A DNA stretch of 64,000 nucleotides from Myxococcales bacterium. Lineage in GTDB: Bacteria; Myxococcota_A; Polyangia; Polyangiales; Polyangiaceae. The stretch is taken from positions 1,240,001-1,304,000 of the forward strand of contig JADJQX010000007.1 of assembly GCA_016712525.1 (NCBI GenBank), in the 5' to 3' direction. The notes below the pieces were generated by a model. It did not search any database, had not been told where the DNA came from, and saw only the letters and a program-made list of their open reading frames with translations. The position numbers and the translations under genes are program-made. Of the stretch, positions 28,842 to 39,316 are shown in pieces (the first letter of the stretch is position 1; every line of letters starts with the position of its first letter).

Positions 28842-29794
28842 TGGAACGTGCCTCCAAGGACGAGTGATCCGGGCCCCACGGCGACCTTCGCCTCGGTCTT
28901 TCCGATCGGCACGAGCGCCAACGTGACCCCCGCTGCGGCGACGACGATGCCTCCGACGAGCGCGAGAGACGTCCAGGTCGCGAGGCTCGTGGCGTGGTCG
29001 TACGCTTCGCGTGTCGGGCCGGCGTTGTACGCGTCACCCGCGGCGAGAGCCTGGGTCCCGAGGACGATGCCCGAGAGGACGAGCGCCCCCCCCGTGCCGG
29101 CGAGCACGAAGCCAAGCGGGCGGAGCGGCGACTGCGCCGGGGGAGGAGGTGGCGGGGGCTCGGGCTTCGGCGGGGGCGGAGGCTCGACTTTCGGCGGGGG
29201 CGGAGGCTCGGCCGCCTTTTTCGCAGCCAAGAGCTGCGCCTCCGTGACCTCCACCTCGATCGCCTTGCCGGCCTCGAGCGACACGTCGCGTTTCTCGACG
29301 GGGTAGCCCGAAGGTCGGATCGTAAGCACGTGCGCGCCCGGGAGCGCGTGAAGACGCGAAGGCCCGGTCACCTCGGTGAGGCTGTCGAGCTGGATTTTCC
29401 AGGTCGACGGCACCTTGACGACCACCGTTCCGAGCGTGCGCTCGAGGCTCTGGACGCGGTCTTTGGCCTGAGTGGTCTGCTTGGCGTCGAGCCCGGGGAG
29501 ATCGAGGGCTCGCCCGTACGCATCGCACGCGCGCTCGGGCTGGCCCGCGCTGTCCCACGCGAGCGCAGCCGTGAAGGTCGTCACGGCGTGCGGGCGGAGC
29601 GCGGATGCCGCCTCGAACTGGAGGGCGGCCTCGACGAAGCGTTTTTGCGCGAACGCCTCGCTCCCTTGGCGGAACCGGGCCTTCGCTTCGACGGTCGGGT
29701 CAGGCTCGTCCGCGTGCGCGCCGCGTGGGGCGGAGCTCGCCACGAGACACACGAGACAGCCCACGGCCCACGTTCGCCACGCCACGTTTCGCAT
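28838..29794 (-). CDS. Exported TPR/PEGA-type protein with proline-rich linker and membrane helices
   Basis: A 318-residue protein. The ATG at 29794 was chosen for its GGAGGT site nine bases upstream and for its signal peptide (cleavage near residue 28). Residues 35-110 look like tetratricopeptide helices (RFRQGSEAFAQKRFVEAALQF). Residues 125-195 form a PEGA-like domain (LHALPGAHVLTIRPSGY). A Pro/Lys/Glu-rich linker (about 205-235) precedes two hydrophobic helices. PEGA proteins of this kind are often encoded next to Ser/Thr kinases, and the gene upstream here is such a kinase. It overlaps the lipoprotein gene downstream. Confidence 0.78.
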   Translation of the reverse strand: MRNVAWRTWAVGCLVCLVASSAPRGAHADEPDPTVEAKARFRQGSEAFAQKRFVEAALQFEAASALRPHAVTTFTAALAWDSAGQPERACDAYGRALDLPGLDAKQTTQAKDRVQSLERTLGTVVVKVPSTWKIQLDSLTEVTGPSRLHALPGAHVLTIRPSGYPVEKRDVSLEAGKAIEVEVTEAQLLAAKKAAEPPPPPKVEPPPPPKPEPPPPPPPAQSPLRPLGFVLAGTGGALVLSGIVLGTQALAAGDAYNAGPTREAYDHATSLATWTSLALVGGIVVAAAGVTLALVPIGKTEAKVAVGPGSLVLGGTFQ

Positions 29795-29883
29795 GAGACC
29801 TCCGCATCGTATCGTCGCACGAATCGCGCCGAGGGGTCGAGCCCTGCCCTGCGGCTGCGCGCTACTCACCGTGTGGGCGCGCC

Positions 29884-31653
29884 TCAATAGGGGCTCGTCG
29901 GGATCGCCGGGGCGGCGGGGGCGCGAGCCTTCCACTTCAACGTGATCTTGAGCGGAGAGGCCGTCGTATCGTCGACCTTCACGACCGCGTCCTCTCGCCC
30001 CTCGGCGCGAATCGTGAGGGTGACCGGCTTTCCTGCTCCCGGCTTCGGGATGGCCGCGAGGGCGGCCGCGGGCTGACCGTCGACCGACACCGTCGCGTTC
30101 GGTGGGGAAAGCTCGAGGTCGATCTGAGGGGTATCGGGAAGCTCCATGGCCGGGGAGGCATCGGGGGTAGCGACGACCGCCGCGCCTACCGAAGGCACCA
30201 CGCCTGCGAACGCCGAAGGGGCCGGAGGTGCGCTCGCCGGAGTCACCGGAGCCGCGACCGCGGGAGGTTGGGCCGGAGGCGCGGAGCGTGGCCGGACGAT
30301 GGCGAAGTAGCCGCCCATCCCGAGGACGATCGCGACGATGGCGCCAATCGCTATTCCACCGATAACATTGTATTTTCCGTCACCGTCGGCGACCGGCGGA
30401 GGCATCGGACCCATGCCCGCTCCGACCGACGGCGGGCCGTAGCCGGCGAGCGAAGCGTGCGACAGATGCGACACCTGCGAAGGGTGCGACAAGTGCGAGG
30501 GGTGCGACGGCTGCGACCCGTATCCTGGGGACGAGAGATCACCTCGGAGCTGCACGCCGCTCCCCGACGCGGGCCCGGGGAAGCTACGGGCGACGGACGA
30601 GATCGCCTGGGAGTCGTCGGCCGTGGGAGAGGCTGCCTGCGCTGCACGAATGCGCTCTTTCCGCCTGTCGATTCGATCGCCGATGCGAGCGCGGAGCGCC
30701 TGGGCGACGTTCGCCTGGGTGACGACGGGCCCCGAGCGAGCGAGCCACTCCTCGAGCGCCACGCGGAGCTGCTCGGCGGTCTGGAACCGGAGCTTCGGAT
30801 CCGCGGCGAGGGCCGTCGCGACGATGCGATCGAGCCCCGCCGGGTACGTGGGCACGCGCTGCGTCGGGCGCACGTAGTTGCCCGACATCAGGTTGTGCAT
30901 GATCTGCATGTCGTTGTCCGCGCGGAACGGCGCGATCCCGCACGTGGCCTCGTAGAGCACGCACCCGGCCGAGAAGACGTCGCTGCGGCGATCGACGATG
31001 CCGGCGACTTGCTCCGGGGCCATGTAGGCGAGCTTGCCTTTGATCTGTCCCGCGGTGGTGTTCTCGTGCAGTTGACCGAGCGCCTTCGCGACGCCGAAGT
31101 CGGCGACTTTGACGTTGCCGTCGGCCGAGACGAGGATGTTGTGCGGGGAAAAATCGCGGTGCACGACCTGGAGAGGTCGCCCGTCCTCGCCGCAGAGCTC
31201 GTGGGCCGCGTGAAGGCCGGCGCACGCGTCGGCGACGATGCGCGCGACCACGCGGTAGTCGAGGACCTGGGTCTCGGCGCTGTTCGGCCGGAGGACGCGG
31301 CTCAACGAGTCGCCGTTCACCCACTCCATCGCGAGGTAGAGAACGCCGTTCTCTTCCCCGAGCTCGTAGGTGTCGCACACGTTCGGATGGTGCACGTTCG
31401 AAGCGATGCGCGCCTCGTCGAGAAACATGCGCTCGAACTCGGGCTCGCGCGCGAGGTGCGGGAGGATCGTCTTGATGGCGACGAGCTTGGTGAAGCCGCG
31501 CTGGCCGTGCTGCCTCGCGGCCCACACCCTCGCCATGCCGCCACGCGCGATGGCCACGAGGAGCTCGTAACGACCGAGGCGCATGCCAGGGGACAGCGCC
31601 CCGGGCTCGTCGCCTCCCTCGTCCATGGGCACGTTCTCCGCCATCCCCTTCAT
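29884..31653 (-). CDS. Transmembrane Ser/Thr protein kinase with C-terminal PEGA-like domain
   Basis: About 589 residues if the ATG at 31653 is used; ATG 31644 or GTG 31680 cannot be excluded because no clear ribosome-binding site is visible. The kinase domain (28-300) has glycine loop AIARGGMARVW, Lys61, HRDFSPHN (165-172) and DFG (185-187). The usual catalytic-loop lysine is a Ser (Ser169), a variant common among bacterial kinases and not by itself a sign of inactivity. A Ser/His/Pro repeat tract (about 395-420), one membrane helix (about 435-458), an Ala/Pro linker and a terminal PEGA-like beta domain follow. The ligand of the outer domain is unknown. Confidence 0.88.
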   Translation of the reverse strand: MKGMAENVPMDEGGDEPGALSPGMRLGRYELLVAIARGGMARVWAARQHGQRGFTKLVAIKTILPHLAREPEFERMFLDEARIASNVHHPNVCDTYELGEENGVLYLAMEWVNGDSLSRVLRPNSAETQVLDYRVVARIVADACAGLHAAHELCGEDGRPLQVVHRDFSPHNILVSADGNVKVADFGVAKALGQLHENTTAGQIKGKLAYMAPEQVAGIVDRRSDVFSAGCVLYEATCGIAPFRADNDMQIMHNLMSGNYVRPTQRVPTYPAGLDRIVATALAADPKLRFQTAEQLRVALEEWLARSGPVVTQANVAQALRARIGDRIDRRKERIRAAQAASPTADDSQAISSVARSFPGPASGSGVQLRGDLSSPGYGSQPSHPSHLSHPSQVSHLSHASLAGYGPPSVGAGMGPMPPPVADGDGKYNVIGGIAIGAIVAIVLGMGGYFAIVRPRSAPPAQPPAVAAPVTPASAPPAPSAFAGVVPSVGAAVVATPDASPAMELPDTPQIDLELSPPNATVSVDGQPAAALAAIPKPGAGKPVTLTIRAEGREDAVVKVDDTTASPLKITLKWKARAPAAPAIPTSPY

Positions 31654-31722
31654 CGTACACGCGGGCTTTTCCCAATGCACGGATTTGCAGGGGAGACGAG
31701 GTGGTGAAGTGTGACCGATATC

Positions 31723-33081
31723 CTACCGAGGAGAGCGCAAGCGATCCCGCAGGCGGCTCGCCTCGAGGACGACGAGGTAGGCATCGAAGGCGTGGCGCAG
31801 CGTCACGGGCTCGCCTCGCCTCGCGGCCCTGACGGCGCCACGGAAGGCCGCATACCGAGGGCCCTCGAGGCCGAGGAGGAACGCCACGTGGGCGGGCTCG
31901 AGCGGAGACGGCGAGGCTCCGACGTGCGCCCCCACGGCCGCGAAGACGCGCGAGAGCACGACGTCGCACGAGAGGATCGCGGCGTGTGCGTCGCTCCGCG
32001 CGAGGTGCGCCTCGGCGAGCTCGACCGCGCGACGCTCCGAGTCCGACCCTGAGAAGAGCGCGCGGAACGAGAAGCCCGGGCCGGCCTCGCCGATGGGAGC
32101 GCTCGGCACGGGCGGCGGCTCGGAGATGGGCTCTGCCGACGGGAGGTCCTCCTCCAAGGGCGACTTCGCGGAGAGGGCGGTCCCCCCTTCGGTGGTCGCA
32201 AAAGGAGCCTTGGGCTCCGGAGGCGGACGCGGGAGGATCGGCAAGGGATCGAGGTCGAGATCCTCGGTCACCGACACGGTCGACGGGAGGCGCGACGACG
32301 GCTCTTCGGGGGCCGGGGCGTCGGCACGAACGGCGGGAGGCGGAGACTCCGTGGGGCTCGAAGCGGGCGAGGTTCCTTGCGCGTCGGGCTTGTCGCTCGG
32401 CCGCGAGGGGCGAGGCGGACCGTCGACCATCGACTTGAGGACGCCAGCGATTCCGCCCGCGTCGTCCATGATGCCGAGGAGCGGACGGGCGTCGAGCTCG
32501 TCACCTTCGTGGGCCTTCAGCACGAGGCGCGTGATGCGCTCGAGCCCCTCGAAGACGCCTTCGCCCGAGGTCGCGATCGTCTCGAGCGACGGCGCACCGT
32601 GCGGGTTGAACCGGCGCTCGAGCTCGTCGACCGGGACCGCATCCGGCAGGTCGCGTTTGTTCCAGTGGAACGTGTGAGGGATGCGCTCGAGCGGCCGCTT
32701 CAGCTCCTCGAGGTTCTGCCGAAGGTCGTCGAGGGACTCTTGGTTCGGCTCGATGCGCCCCTCTTGCGAGTCGGCGACGAACACGATCCCGTCGACCCCG
32801 GAGAGAAGGAGCTTGCGCGTGGCCCCGTAATAGAGCTGCCCCGGAACCGTGTAGAGCTGCAGGCGCACGGTCATTCCACGGACCCGCGGGACGCGCAGCG
32901 GCAGAAAATCGAAGTGCAGCGTTCGGTCCTGCTGCGTGGCGACGCTCACGAGCTTCCCGCGGTTTTCGGGCTTCGTGGAAGCGAAGAGCGTCTTCAGCGT
33001 GGTGGTCTTGCCACCGAGGCCGGGGCCGTAGAAGACGAGCTTGAACGACAGCTCACGGGTGTGCGGGTTCAGCGTCGGCAT
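31723..33081 (-). CDS. MglA-like small GTPase with a long C-terminal extension
   Basis: The N-terminal 200 residues form an MglA/Ras-like GTPase: P-loop GPGLGGKT (19-26), switch II VPGQLYYGATRK (79-90) and base-specificity motif NKRD (141-144). MglA controls polarity and motility in myxobacteria and is about 195 residues long. This product is 452 residues: a Pro/Ser/Glu-rich disordered region (about 220-345) and a helical tail (about 345-452) are added, perhaps a fused effector or regulator region. Whether the tail acts in polarity is not known. The gene is divergent from the PHP phosphatase gene with a 140-bp gap. Confidence 0.88.
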   Translation of the reverse strand: MPTLNPHTRELSFKLVFYGPGLGGKTTTLKTLFASTKPENRGKLVSVATQQDRTLHFDFLPLRVPRVRGMTVRLQLYTVPGQLYYGATRKLLLSGVDGIVFVADSQEGRIEPNQESLDDLRQNLEELKRPLERIPHTFHWNKRDLPDAVPVDELERRFNPHGAPSLETIATSGEGVFEGLERITRLVLKAHEGDELDARPLLGIMDDAGGIAGVLKSMVDGPPRPSRPSDKPDAQGTSPASSPTESPPPAVRADAPAPEEPSSRLPSTVSVTEDLDLDPLPILPRPPPEPKAPFATTEGGTALSAKSPLEEDLPSAEPISEPPPVPSAPIGEAGPGFSFRALFSGSDSERRAVELAEAHLARSDAHAAILSCDVVLSRVFAAVGAHVGASPSPLEPAHVAFLLGLEGPRYAAFRGAVRAARRGEPVTLRHAFDAYLVVLEASRLRDRLRSPR

Positions 33082-33221
33082 CGCTCGGCGGGTCGCAGCG
33101 TAGACCAGAACGCACCTCGAGGGACAGCCGAACCGGAGCCGCTCGCCACGGCCCGGTCGAGCGCGCCGACGTCCGCCCCCGAGAGGGGCCCTCGTCGCCG
33201 GTTTTGAGGTAAGCTCGCGTC

Positions 33222-33983
33222 ATGAGGGGCTTCATCGACCTTCATTGCCACTGGATCCCCGGGATCGACGACGGCGCACGTACGGTCGACGAGGGGGTCG
33301 CCATGCTCGAGCGGCTCCATACGGCGGGGTTCGACACGGTGGTGGCCACGCCACACACGAGGCCGGGCATGTTCGAGAACGACGCGACGGGCCTGCGCGA
33401 CGCGTTCGAGGCCGCCGTCCCGGCGATCCGAGCGGCGGCCCGCGGCGCGCTCCCGTCCCTCGCGCTGGCGAGCGAGCACTTCTTCGACGACGTGGTCTAC
33501 GCGCGCCTCCGCGAGGGCCACGTCCTCCCCTACCCGCCCCTCCCGGGTCGCCCGTACAAGCGCGTGCGACCGATCCTGGTCGAGCTCTCGCCGCGGGCGT
33601 TTCCACCGCAGCTCCAAGCGCGATTCTTCGACTTCCGCAAAGCGGGGCTCTCGGCCGTGCTCGCCCACCCCGAACGCTACCAGCCCGTGTGGGACGACGA
33701 TCGCTGCCTCGACGCGCTCATCGACGCCGGCGCTCAGCTCCTCCTCGACGTGTGCGCCCTTGTCGGAAAGTATGGCTCGAAGCCTCAGCGGATCGCCGAA
33801 AAATTACTCGACGAGGGTGCGTACTCCGCCGCATGCTCCGATGCGCATCGCCCCGAGGACGTCGAGGTGACCGAGCGAGCCATCGAGCGGCTCGCCGCGA
33901 TCGGGGGGCCCGACGAGGTCGATCGGATGCTTCGTCGGGGCCCGACCACGATCCTCGACGGGCGCGGCGCCATCGCCTCGTGA
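33222..33983 (+). CDS. CpsB/YwqE-type PHP-domain tyrosine-protein phosphatase
   Basis: Predicted manganese-dependent phosphatase that reverses tyrosine phosphorylation of polysaccharide-export kinases. The 253-residue protein has the PHP metal motifs in order: DLHCHWIPGIDDG (His8, His10), ATPHTRPG, LASEHFFDD, LAHPERYQP and SDAHRPEDV. Size and motif order fit the CpsB/YwqE group and not DNA-polymerase PHP domains. No signal peptide is seen, so it is cytoplasmic. Its position ahead of a UDP-sugar dehydrogenase and a flippase-like gene on the same strand supports a capsule/exopolysaccharide role. No tyrosine kinase is in the window. Confidence 0.9.
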   Translation: MRGFIDLHCHWIPGIDDGARTVDEGVAMLERLHTAGFDTVVATPHTRPGMFENDATGLRDAFEAAVPAIRAAARGALPSLALASEHFFDDVVYARLREGHVLPYPPLPGRPYKRVRPILVELSPRAFPPQLQARFFDFRKAGLSAVLAHPERYQPVWDDDRCLDALIDAGAQLLLDVCALVGKYGSKPQRIAEKLLDEGAYSAACSDAHRPEDVEVTERAIERLAAIGGPDEVDRMLRRGPTTILDGRGAIAS

Positions 33984-34097
33984 CCTCCGACCGCGGGCTC
34001 GAAGGCACGAAACGCCCGGAACCCGCCCTTCGCGCCGGCCGGTCGAACGGATTCTCGGGACGGACTACCCATGGACGCGCTCTCTCCTGTAAGGTGA

Positions 34098-34121
34098 CCC
34101 CGCGCGTCCGTGAGCGCGGGG
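34098..34121 (+). promoter_or_regulatory. Stem-loop in the leader of the UDP-sugar dehydrogenase gene
   Basis: CCCCGCGC pairs with GCGCGGGG (8 bp) around an 8-nt loop, ending 9 bases before the GGGAGGA ribosome-binding site of the next gene. It may affect translation or mRNA stability. No U tract follows, so it is not a typical terminator. Confidence 0.4.
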
Positions 34122-34139
34122 AACCTCGGGAGGACAGAG

Positions 34140-35416
<1,277 letters not shown>

Positions 35417-35417
<1 letters not shown>

Positions 35418-36568
35418 TGCCCGAGAATCCGTTCCCACGCGGCGCAGCCAAAGCTGCGCCGCGTGGCTTTTTTCGGCAAAATGCCGGCAAGCTCGTCGCC
35501 TCGGCCGTGATCACCGCGAGCATCCTCTTCGCCATGAAGAAGGGGGGGCTCACGCTCGTTCCGGCCGACACGTCGGTCTTTCGGAGCGTGAAGTGGTGGA
35601 CGGTCCCCGCCTACGCCGCGACGTTCCTCGCGATGACGTGGTTTCGGGCCGTACGTTGGCGCTTCTTGCTTCGGTCGTTCGTGACGATCTCGAAGCGGCG
35701 CACGTTCGCCATCTCGTGCATCGGCTTCGCCGCCATCTTGCTCTTGCCCTTCCGTATCGGTGAGCTCGTACGGCCGTACATGGTGCGGAAAAAGGGCGCC
35801 GTGAGCCTCTCCTCGGCGACCGGCTCGGTGGTCGGAGAGCGCGTGGTCGACGGGCTCTTTCTGAGCGGACTCCTCGCCGTGGCGCTCGTCACCGTCCCCC
35901 ACCTCGATCCGCTTCCGGAGAAGGTGGTGGGCCTCCCCATCGGGGTCGAGCACGTTCGGACGAGCGGCTTCGTCATGCTCGGGGTCTTCGCGGCCGCCTT
36001 CGTCACGATCTTCGTCTTCTATTTCGCCCGTGATTTTGCCCGGCGCGCGACGCTCGCGGTGTTCGGCGTCGTCTCGCGCAGGCTCGGAGAGAAGCTCGCC
36101 GAGATCGCCGAGAAGCTCGCGAACGGCCTGCACGCGTTCGGCAACGGCAAGGACGCCGGGGGCTTCCTCCTCGAGACCACCATCTACTGGCTCATCAACG
36201 CGTTCGGCATGTGGCTGCTCGCGTGGGGCACCGGGGTCTGCCACGCGGACGGCTCTCCCATTACGTTCGGCGAGGCCGTCGCGCTCATGGGCATGTTGGG
36301 CGTGACCATCCTGATCCCAGGGCCGCCCGGCCTGCTCGGCGTCTTCCACGCCGGCATCTACGCGGGCATGTCGATGTACTTCCCGGAGAGCGTGGTCGTG
36401 GGCGCCGGAGCCGCCTACGTGTTCCTGCTCTACGCCTCGCAGCTCGCCCTGAGCACCCTCCTCGGCGCCTACTTCTTCTTCACCCACAAGGGCGAGGTCC
36501 GGGACGCGATCGAGGCGAGCGAGAGCTCGGATCAAGACAGCATGGCTCCCCCCGCCGCCGACCGCTAG
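35417..36568 (+). CDS. Flippase-like membrane protein (LPG synthase membrane-domain family)
   Basis: A 383-residue multi-pass inner-membrane protein of the lysylphosphatidylglycerol-synthase/AglD superfamily. Features are TWFRAVRWRFLLRSF near residue 75, the ERVVDGLFLSGLLA stretch with its conserved Arg/Asp and the GPPGLLGVFHAGIY motif near residue 300. Members often move lipid-linked sugars or act in glycan assembly, which fits the dehydrogenase upstream. The GTG start at 35417 overlaps the previous stop by one base, but the first 17 codons cover a complete terminator hairpin; a GTG near 35507, at the first membrane helix, is a realistic alternative start. Confidence 0.82.
35435..35473 (+). 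terminator. Intrinsic terminator after the UDP-sugar dehydrogenase gene
   Basis: A perfect 14-bp GC-rich stem (35435-35448 with 35453-35466, loop CAAA) is followed by CTTTTTT (35467-35473). It ends 56 bp after the dehydrogenase stop and lies inside the annotated 5' end of the next gene, so transcription into that gene would need readthrough or a promoter downstream of the hairpin. Confidence 0.88.
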
Positions 36569-36594
36569 CGCACTGCCTCCGATCCGAGCGCGGG

Positions 36595-39120
36595 TCAGTT
36601 CGCGGGGACGAAGCTTCCATTCACGCACCTACGGCTGCAGCTGGCGGTGAAGGCTCCGTTCTTCCAACAAATGAAGCTCCCGCCGTTCGTCGGGTTCGGT
36701 AGGTCCTCGACGCAGTCGACCGGGCTCGCGAGGCAGCTCGCGCGTGTCTGGGCGTTGTCCATGTCTTGGGGGCGGAGGCCCGGCTCGTTCGGGGTGCAGG
36801 TGGCCGGCGCCGTGCCGCCTCCAGGGGGCGCCGCCGACACGAGGTTGCGGTCGGAGGGAGGCCCGTCGACGCGGAGCTGGAAGATGAAGTACGGCGGAAC
36901 GCATCCCCCGACGGTCGTTCCGTTGGGGCCGGGGACACGGGCGCAGACGTAGTCGTCTCGACACTGGTTCGCGACGTCGCACTTCTGAAGTTGGAACAGA
37001 TCCGACTGGATCTTCCCGCCCGTCTCGGACGTGAGACAGGTCTCGATCGCCTGGGTCTGCAGCTCGGCCTTCGCGAGCGTCGTGGACGCGGCGCCGAACT
37101 TGAAGAAGCAATACTCCTCGAAGCGGAGCTCCGGCACGCGCGTGCACACGACGTCGCGCCCACCAATATTGCTGACGGCGCCCGCCCCCGCCTGACGGCA
37201 ACCTGTCGAGCACATCCCGCCCGGAAAGCCGTTGCGGTTCGGCAGGACGAAAGAGCCAGGTGCGCAGGGCGTCGGGTAGTTCGCTGCCGTACGCGCGACC
37301 CCATCGCCGTCGAGCGAGGGGATGAGCTGCGACGCGTTGGTCCACCGAGGCGTCACGGTGGAGAGCTGGGCCGGGTCCCCGATGCGACCGCCGCCGGCCG
37401 CACGGCAGGTCCCGAGGCGCGGCTTCGGGTCGAGTGTCCGACTCCCGTCCGCTCCGAGCGAGTACTTTCGCTCATCTCCACTCACATCCACGCACTCGAG
37501 GCCAGGAGCGCAATTCCAGCCTCCGAAGGTCGCGTTGTCGAGCGAGCAGTGCGAGCCGATCGGGGCCGGCGCGTCGCCGCGGCCCGTGAATTTTCCGTCG
37601 GCGTCCATGTCGACGCCGGAGCGCCCGTGCCAAGGAAGCGGCTCATCGTAGGTGCGACCGTCCGCGCCAGCGGCGATGGCTTTGATGTACCCCAACCGGT
37701 AGGGGGTCTCCTCGAGCTCGAGGTGCGGGGAGACCCCCATGTGGACGGCGTTCCCGGATTGAGCCCGGTGGAGCTCGGGGCGCGCGGGGTCGTTGGGTCG
37801 TGGCTCCCCCACGATGTGGAAGCCCGCGATCGATCGCATCTGGTGGCACCCCTGGCAGGTGAGGCTGTCGAGGCGCCGAATGAGCATCGCGGGAGAACGG
37901 ATCGTCTTGGTGCCGAGGAGCTGGCCCTCGATGTCCTTGAAGTCCGACTCGTCGAGGTACTCGCCGAACGGGCGATTGGCGCGCCGTGCCATCCCTCGCG
38001 TCGAGTGCGAGACGGCGAAGAGGGCGAGGTCCGCCCGCGGAGCACCCGGGTTGAACGACGAGATCCCCAGGTCGATCTTTGGGATGTTCGCCTTCACCCA
38101 TCGCACCACGTCGGCGCGGTTCATGCCCTGACGCGGCACCATGGGGAGCTTGCCCACGCGGAGACCGGCGCTGGTCCCGTCGAACACCCGAATGACGTAC
38201 TCGGCGTGGTCGTCGGGATCGTTGAGCTCGCTCGACTGATGCATCACCTGATAGTTGATGTCGACGCCGTAGAAGTCCTGGGTCCTCACGAAGCCGAGGG
38301 GGCGGAGCACGCGGTTCAGGAGGAAGGCCGGCCCGTGGCTCTCGCCGCTCCCTGGCACGCTCAGCCAGCGCCGCGCGTTCTCCTGGCAGTTGCCGCCCGC
38401 GAGCATGGGCTGCGAGAAGCGCACTTGGAACGTGAACGGGAGCAGCGTGAAGGGGCGGCCGTCGGGCTTGATGCCGAGCCGGTAGATGAGTCGAACGTCG
38501 CCGCAGCTGTTGCCTCCGAAGAGGCGGCCATCGAAGCCGTTCGACACGGCGATGAGCTCGATGTGCACCTTGTCGGACGTGAGCCAGGTCGGGTCGAAGA
38601 GGCGGTGGGCGTACTTGACGCCGACGCCGACGGACGGGCCGTAGTTGGGGAGGCGCGCCGCGACCGTGGCGTCGGAGGCCGGGGTCGTCCCGCCGATGCC
38701 GGTCCGGTCGAAAGGGAGACGCGCGCCGTCGAAGGGCACCTCTTTGTAACGCTCGTCGGTCACCGTGACGCCGTTGATGGCCTCGGGCTTGCCCTTGATC
38801 TCGTTCTCCACGACCCGCACGATCTCGCGATACGCGGCGGAGTCGGTGTACTTCCGCCCCGTGAAGGGCGCCGGGGCCGGCGCGCCCGCCGAGACGAGGC
38901 GCAACACGTGCTTGAAGGAGTAGCCATTCTCCTCGAGGAACATCATCGTGCGCGGCTCGGTCACGGTGACCGCGGCGCTCGTGGGAAGAGTGACGTTCGT
39001 CACGTCGATGTTCGAGTCGGTCGTTCCAGGCTCGTCGGTTTCGGCCGAGCCGCACGCGGCGACGACGGCGCAGGTCGAAGCGAGAGCCAAGGACGCCGGG
39101 AACGAGCGGAAGAAGCGCAT
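36595..39120 (-). CDS. Large lipoprotein with one c-type heme motif and a Cys-rich C-terminal half
   Basis: An 841-residue lipoprotein (lipobox VAAC, Cys23). The N-terminal half is a beta/alpha body with several cysteines (for example NSCGDVRL, GGNCQENAR). A single CxxCH, CQGCH, lies at 422-426, followed by QMRSIAGFH. The C-terminal third has many paired cysteines resembling disulfide-rich surface modules (CSLDNATF, CAPGLECVD, CSTGCRQAG, CARVPGP). The Cys/His arrangement suggests a monoheme, outer-surface redox or signalling protein; no family name is clear to me. It is divergent from the Sel1-repeat gene with a 196-bp gap, and convergent with the flippase gene. Confidence 0.75.
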   Translation of the reverse strand: MRFFRSFPASLALASTCAVVAACGSAETDEPGTTDSNIDVTNVTLPTSAAVTVTEPRTMMFLEENGYSFKHVLRLVSAGAPAPAPFTGRKYTDSAAYREIVRVVENEIKGKPEAINGVTVTDERYKEVPFDGARLPFDRTGIGGTTPASDATVAARLPNYGPSVGVGVKYAHRLFDPTWLTSDKVHIELIAVSNGFDGRLFGGNSCGDVRLIYRLGIKPDGRPFTLLPFTFQVRFSQPMLAGGNCQENARRWLSVPGSGESHGPAFLLNRVLRPLGFVRTQDFYGVDINYQVMHQSSELNDPDDHAEYVIRVFDGTSAGLRVGKLPMVPRQGMNRADVVRWVKANIPKIDLGISSFNPGAPRADLALFAVSHSTRGMARRANRPFGEYLDESDFKDIEGQLLGTKTIRSPAMLIRRLDSLTCQGCHQMRSIAGFHIVGEPRPNDPARPELHRAQSGNAVHMGVSPHLELEETPYRLGYIKAIAAGADGRTYDEPLPWHGRSGVDMDADGKFTGRGDAPAPIGSHCSLDNATFGGWNCAPGLECVDVSGDERKYSLGADGSRTLDPKPRLGTCRAAGGGRIGDPAQLSTVTPRWTNASQLIPSLDGDGVARTAANYPTPCAPGSFVLPNRNGFPGGMCSTGCRQAGAGAVSNIGGRDVVCTRVPELRFEEYCFFKFGAASTTLAKAELQTQAIETCLTSETGGKIQSDLFQLQKCDVANQCRDDYVCARVPGPNGTTVGGCVPPYFIFQLRVDGPPSDRNLVSAAPPGGGTAPATCTPNEPGLRPQDMDNAQTRASCLASPVDCVEDLPNPTNGGSFICWKNGAFTASCSRRCVNGSFVPAN

Positions 39121-39316
39121 GGATCCTCTCGGAGAGAACGCGGCGAGAGCGACAGCACCCCGCCCAAAACGGTGGGTCTACCACACGTACCTTCATGTGC
39201 CAGCGTTCCCGTACGCCCGCTACCGAGCCCACCCCGGCGCCCGTGTGCTAGGTCTCGGCCGATTCCGTGCGACGCGGGCCGCCCGGCCCCGTCCACCCCG
39301 CAGGAGGTCTCGGAGC

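Noticed and set aside
39121..39316. TGGCAC upstream of the monoheme lipoprotein as a sigma-54 promoter
   Set aside because: The GC doublet is missing at the -12 position.
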